From the NCBI GenBank assembly GCA_026397695.1, contig JAPLUJ010000296.1:1-6990 (forward strand): 6,990 bases of DNA. Reading direction: 5' to 3'. Source of the DNA: Verrucomicrobiota bacterium. GTDB lineage: Bacteria > Verrucomicrobiota > Verrucomicrobiia > Verrucomicrobiales > Akkermansiaceae. Shown here piece after piece: positions 6,537 to 6,990 of the stretch. Each line of letters begins with the position of its first letter. Within the stretch, counting starts at the first letter, position 1. A program made the position numbers and the translations under genes. The notes beneath the pieces were generated by a model. The model saw only the letters and a program-made list of their open reading frames with translations. It made no database searches and was not told the DNA's origin.

Positions 6537-6990
6537 ATGACGCCGCCGGATCCATCACCTGTCGTCGCGCCCAAGCGGGTGTTTCTCGTGGATGACCATC
6601 CGATGGTTCGTGAACATCTGGCGCTGATGATAGAGCAGCAGCCGGACATGCGGGTTTGCGGCGAAGCAGTGGACCTTGCCCAAGCGCTTGAGGGAATCGG
6701 CCTGACACAGCCGGATATCGCAATCATCGACATCAGTCTCAGCTCGTCCAACGGGCTTGATTTGATCAAGGAAATCAGATCACGAGGATGGAGCGTGCCG
6801 ATTCTCGTTCTATCGATGCACGAGGACAGCCTTTATGCGGAACGTGCGCTGCGTGCCGGGGCGCTGGGATATATCAATAAGCAGGAGAGCTCGAAGAACA
6901 TCCTGATGGCCATCCGCAGGGTGATCGACGGACAAATCCATGTGAGTTCCAAGATATCAGAGATTCTATTGAAACGGGTGATCAGTGGTG
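6537..6990 (+). CDS. Response regulator, NarL/FixJ type, receiver domain (3' end outside window)
   Basis: The frame is open from ATG 6537 to the window edge (151 codons seen). It starts four bases after the kinase stop, so the two are almost certainly translated as a pair. A short proline-rich N-terminus precedes the receiver domain. 'RVFLVDDHPMVREHLALMIE' (14-33) holds the acidic pocket Asp19/Asp20. 'PDIAIIDISL' (59-68) holds the phospho-acceptor Asp65. 'PILVLSMHED' (88-97) gives the conserved Ser93, and 'GALGYINKQES' (108-118) gives Lys115 and the Tyr-Ile switch region. 'LMAIRRVIDGQIHVSS' (123-138) is the usual end of NarL/FixJ receivers before a LuxR-type helix-turn-helix. That output domain would lie beyond the window and is expected, not seen. 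Phosphorylation by the adjacent HisKA_3 kinase would drive DNA binding. Its targets are unknown; the neighbouring glycan genes are one possibility. Confidence 0.93.
   Translation, partial: MTPPDPSPVVAPKRVFLVDDHPMVREHLALMIEQQPDMRVCGEAVDLAQALEGIGLTQPDIAIIDISLSSSNGLDLIKEIRSRGWSVPILVLSMHEDSLYAERALRAGALGYINKQESSKNILMAIRRVIDGQIHVSSKISEILLKRVISG

Noticed and set aside
6356..6769. Antisense open frame of 137 codons opposite the kinase/regulator junction
   Set aside because: It crosses the junction of two clear + strand genes whose motifs run through the region.

Overview
The window looks like part of a surface- or exopolysaccharide locus from a Verrucomicrobiota-type bacterium, with a two-component system at its right end. 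The taxonomic guess rests on protein style. The secreted 205-aa protein carries an N-terminal 'GGG..S....SIGEP' motif, a calcium-loop 'D.DNDG.sN..EY.AGTNP' motif and a C-terminal 'GR.Y.I..S.DL.SW' motif. The 597-aa protein opens with an 'INYQGRL.D.AGVP' module. Both styles are common in Verrucomicrobia and rare in Proteobacteria. None of the five internal starts except possibly the last has a Shine-Dalgarno sequence at normal spacing. This is inference; no database search was possible.

All convincing genes are on the + strand. From left to right: (1) the C-terminal part of a class I SAM-dependent methyltransferase, cut by the window edge; (2) a small secreted protein with a calcium-binding-type loop; (3) a three-part secreted SGNH/GDSL hydrolase with a complete catalytic set; (4) a GT2 glycosyltransferase; (5) a GT4 (GT-B) glycosyltransferase with two unusual active-site substitutions and a cysteine cluster; (6) a membrane histidine kinase with PAS, HisKA_3 and HATPase domains; (7) the receiver part of its NarL/FixJ-type response regulator, cut by the right edge.

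A plausible joint reading is that the two glycosyltransferases and the methyltransferase build and decorate a cell-surface glycan. The secreted hydrolase would remove or transfer acyl groups on that glycan or another extracellular substrate. The kinase and regulator, four bases apart, form a cognate pair that may control this or another locus. Gaps between the first six genes are 19 to 68 nt, so one or two transcripts are possible. A hairpin with a U-rich tail between the two glycosyltransferase genes is the only terminator-like structure seen.

Base composition is uneven. Hand counts give about 58% GC in the first module of the hydrolase, about 48% in its C-terminal part, about 45% in the second half of the GT4 gene and about 60% in the kinase gene. 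This suggests modular exchange, as is common in polysaccharide loci. No RNA genes, CRISPR arrays, insertion sequences or attachment sites were seen, and no stretch above 70 nt lacks a gene. I did not find a clearly new system; the best leads are the mosaic hydrolase and the atypical GT4.
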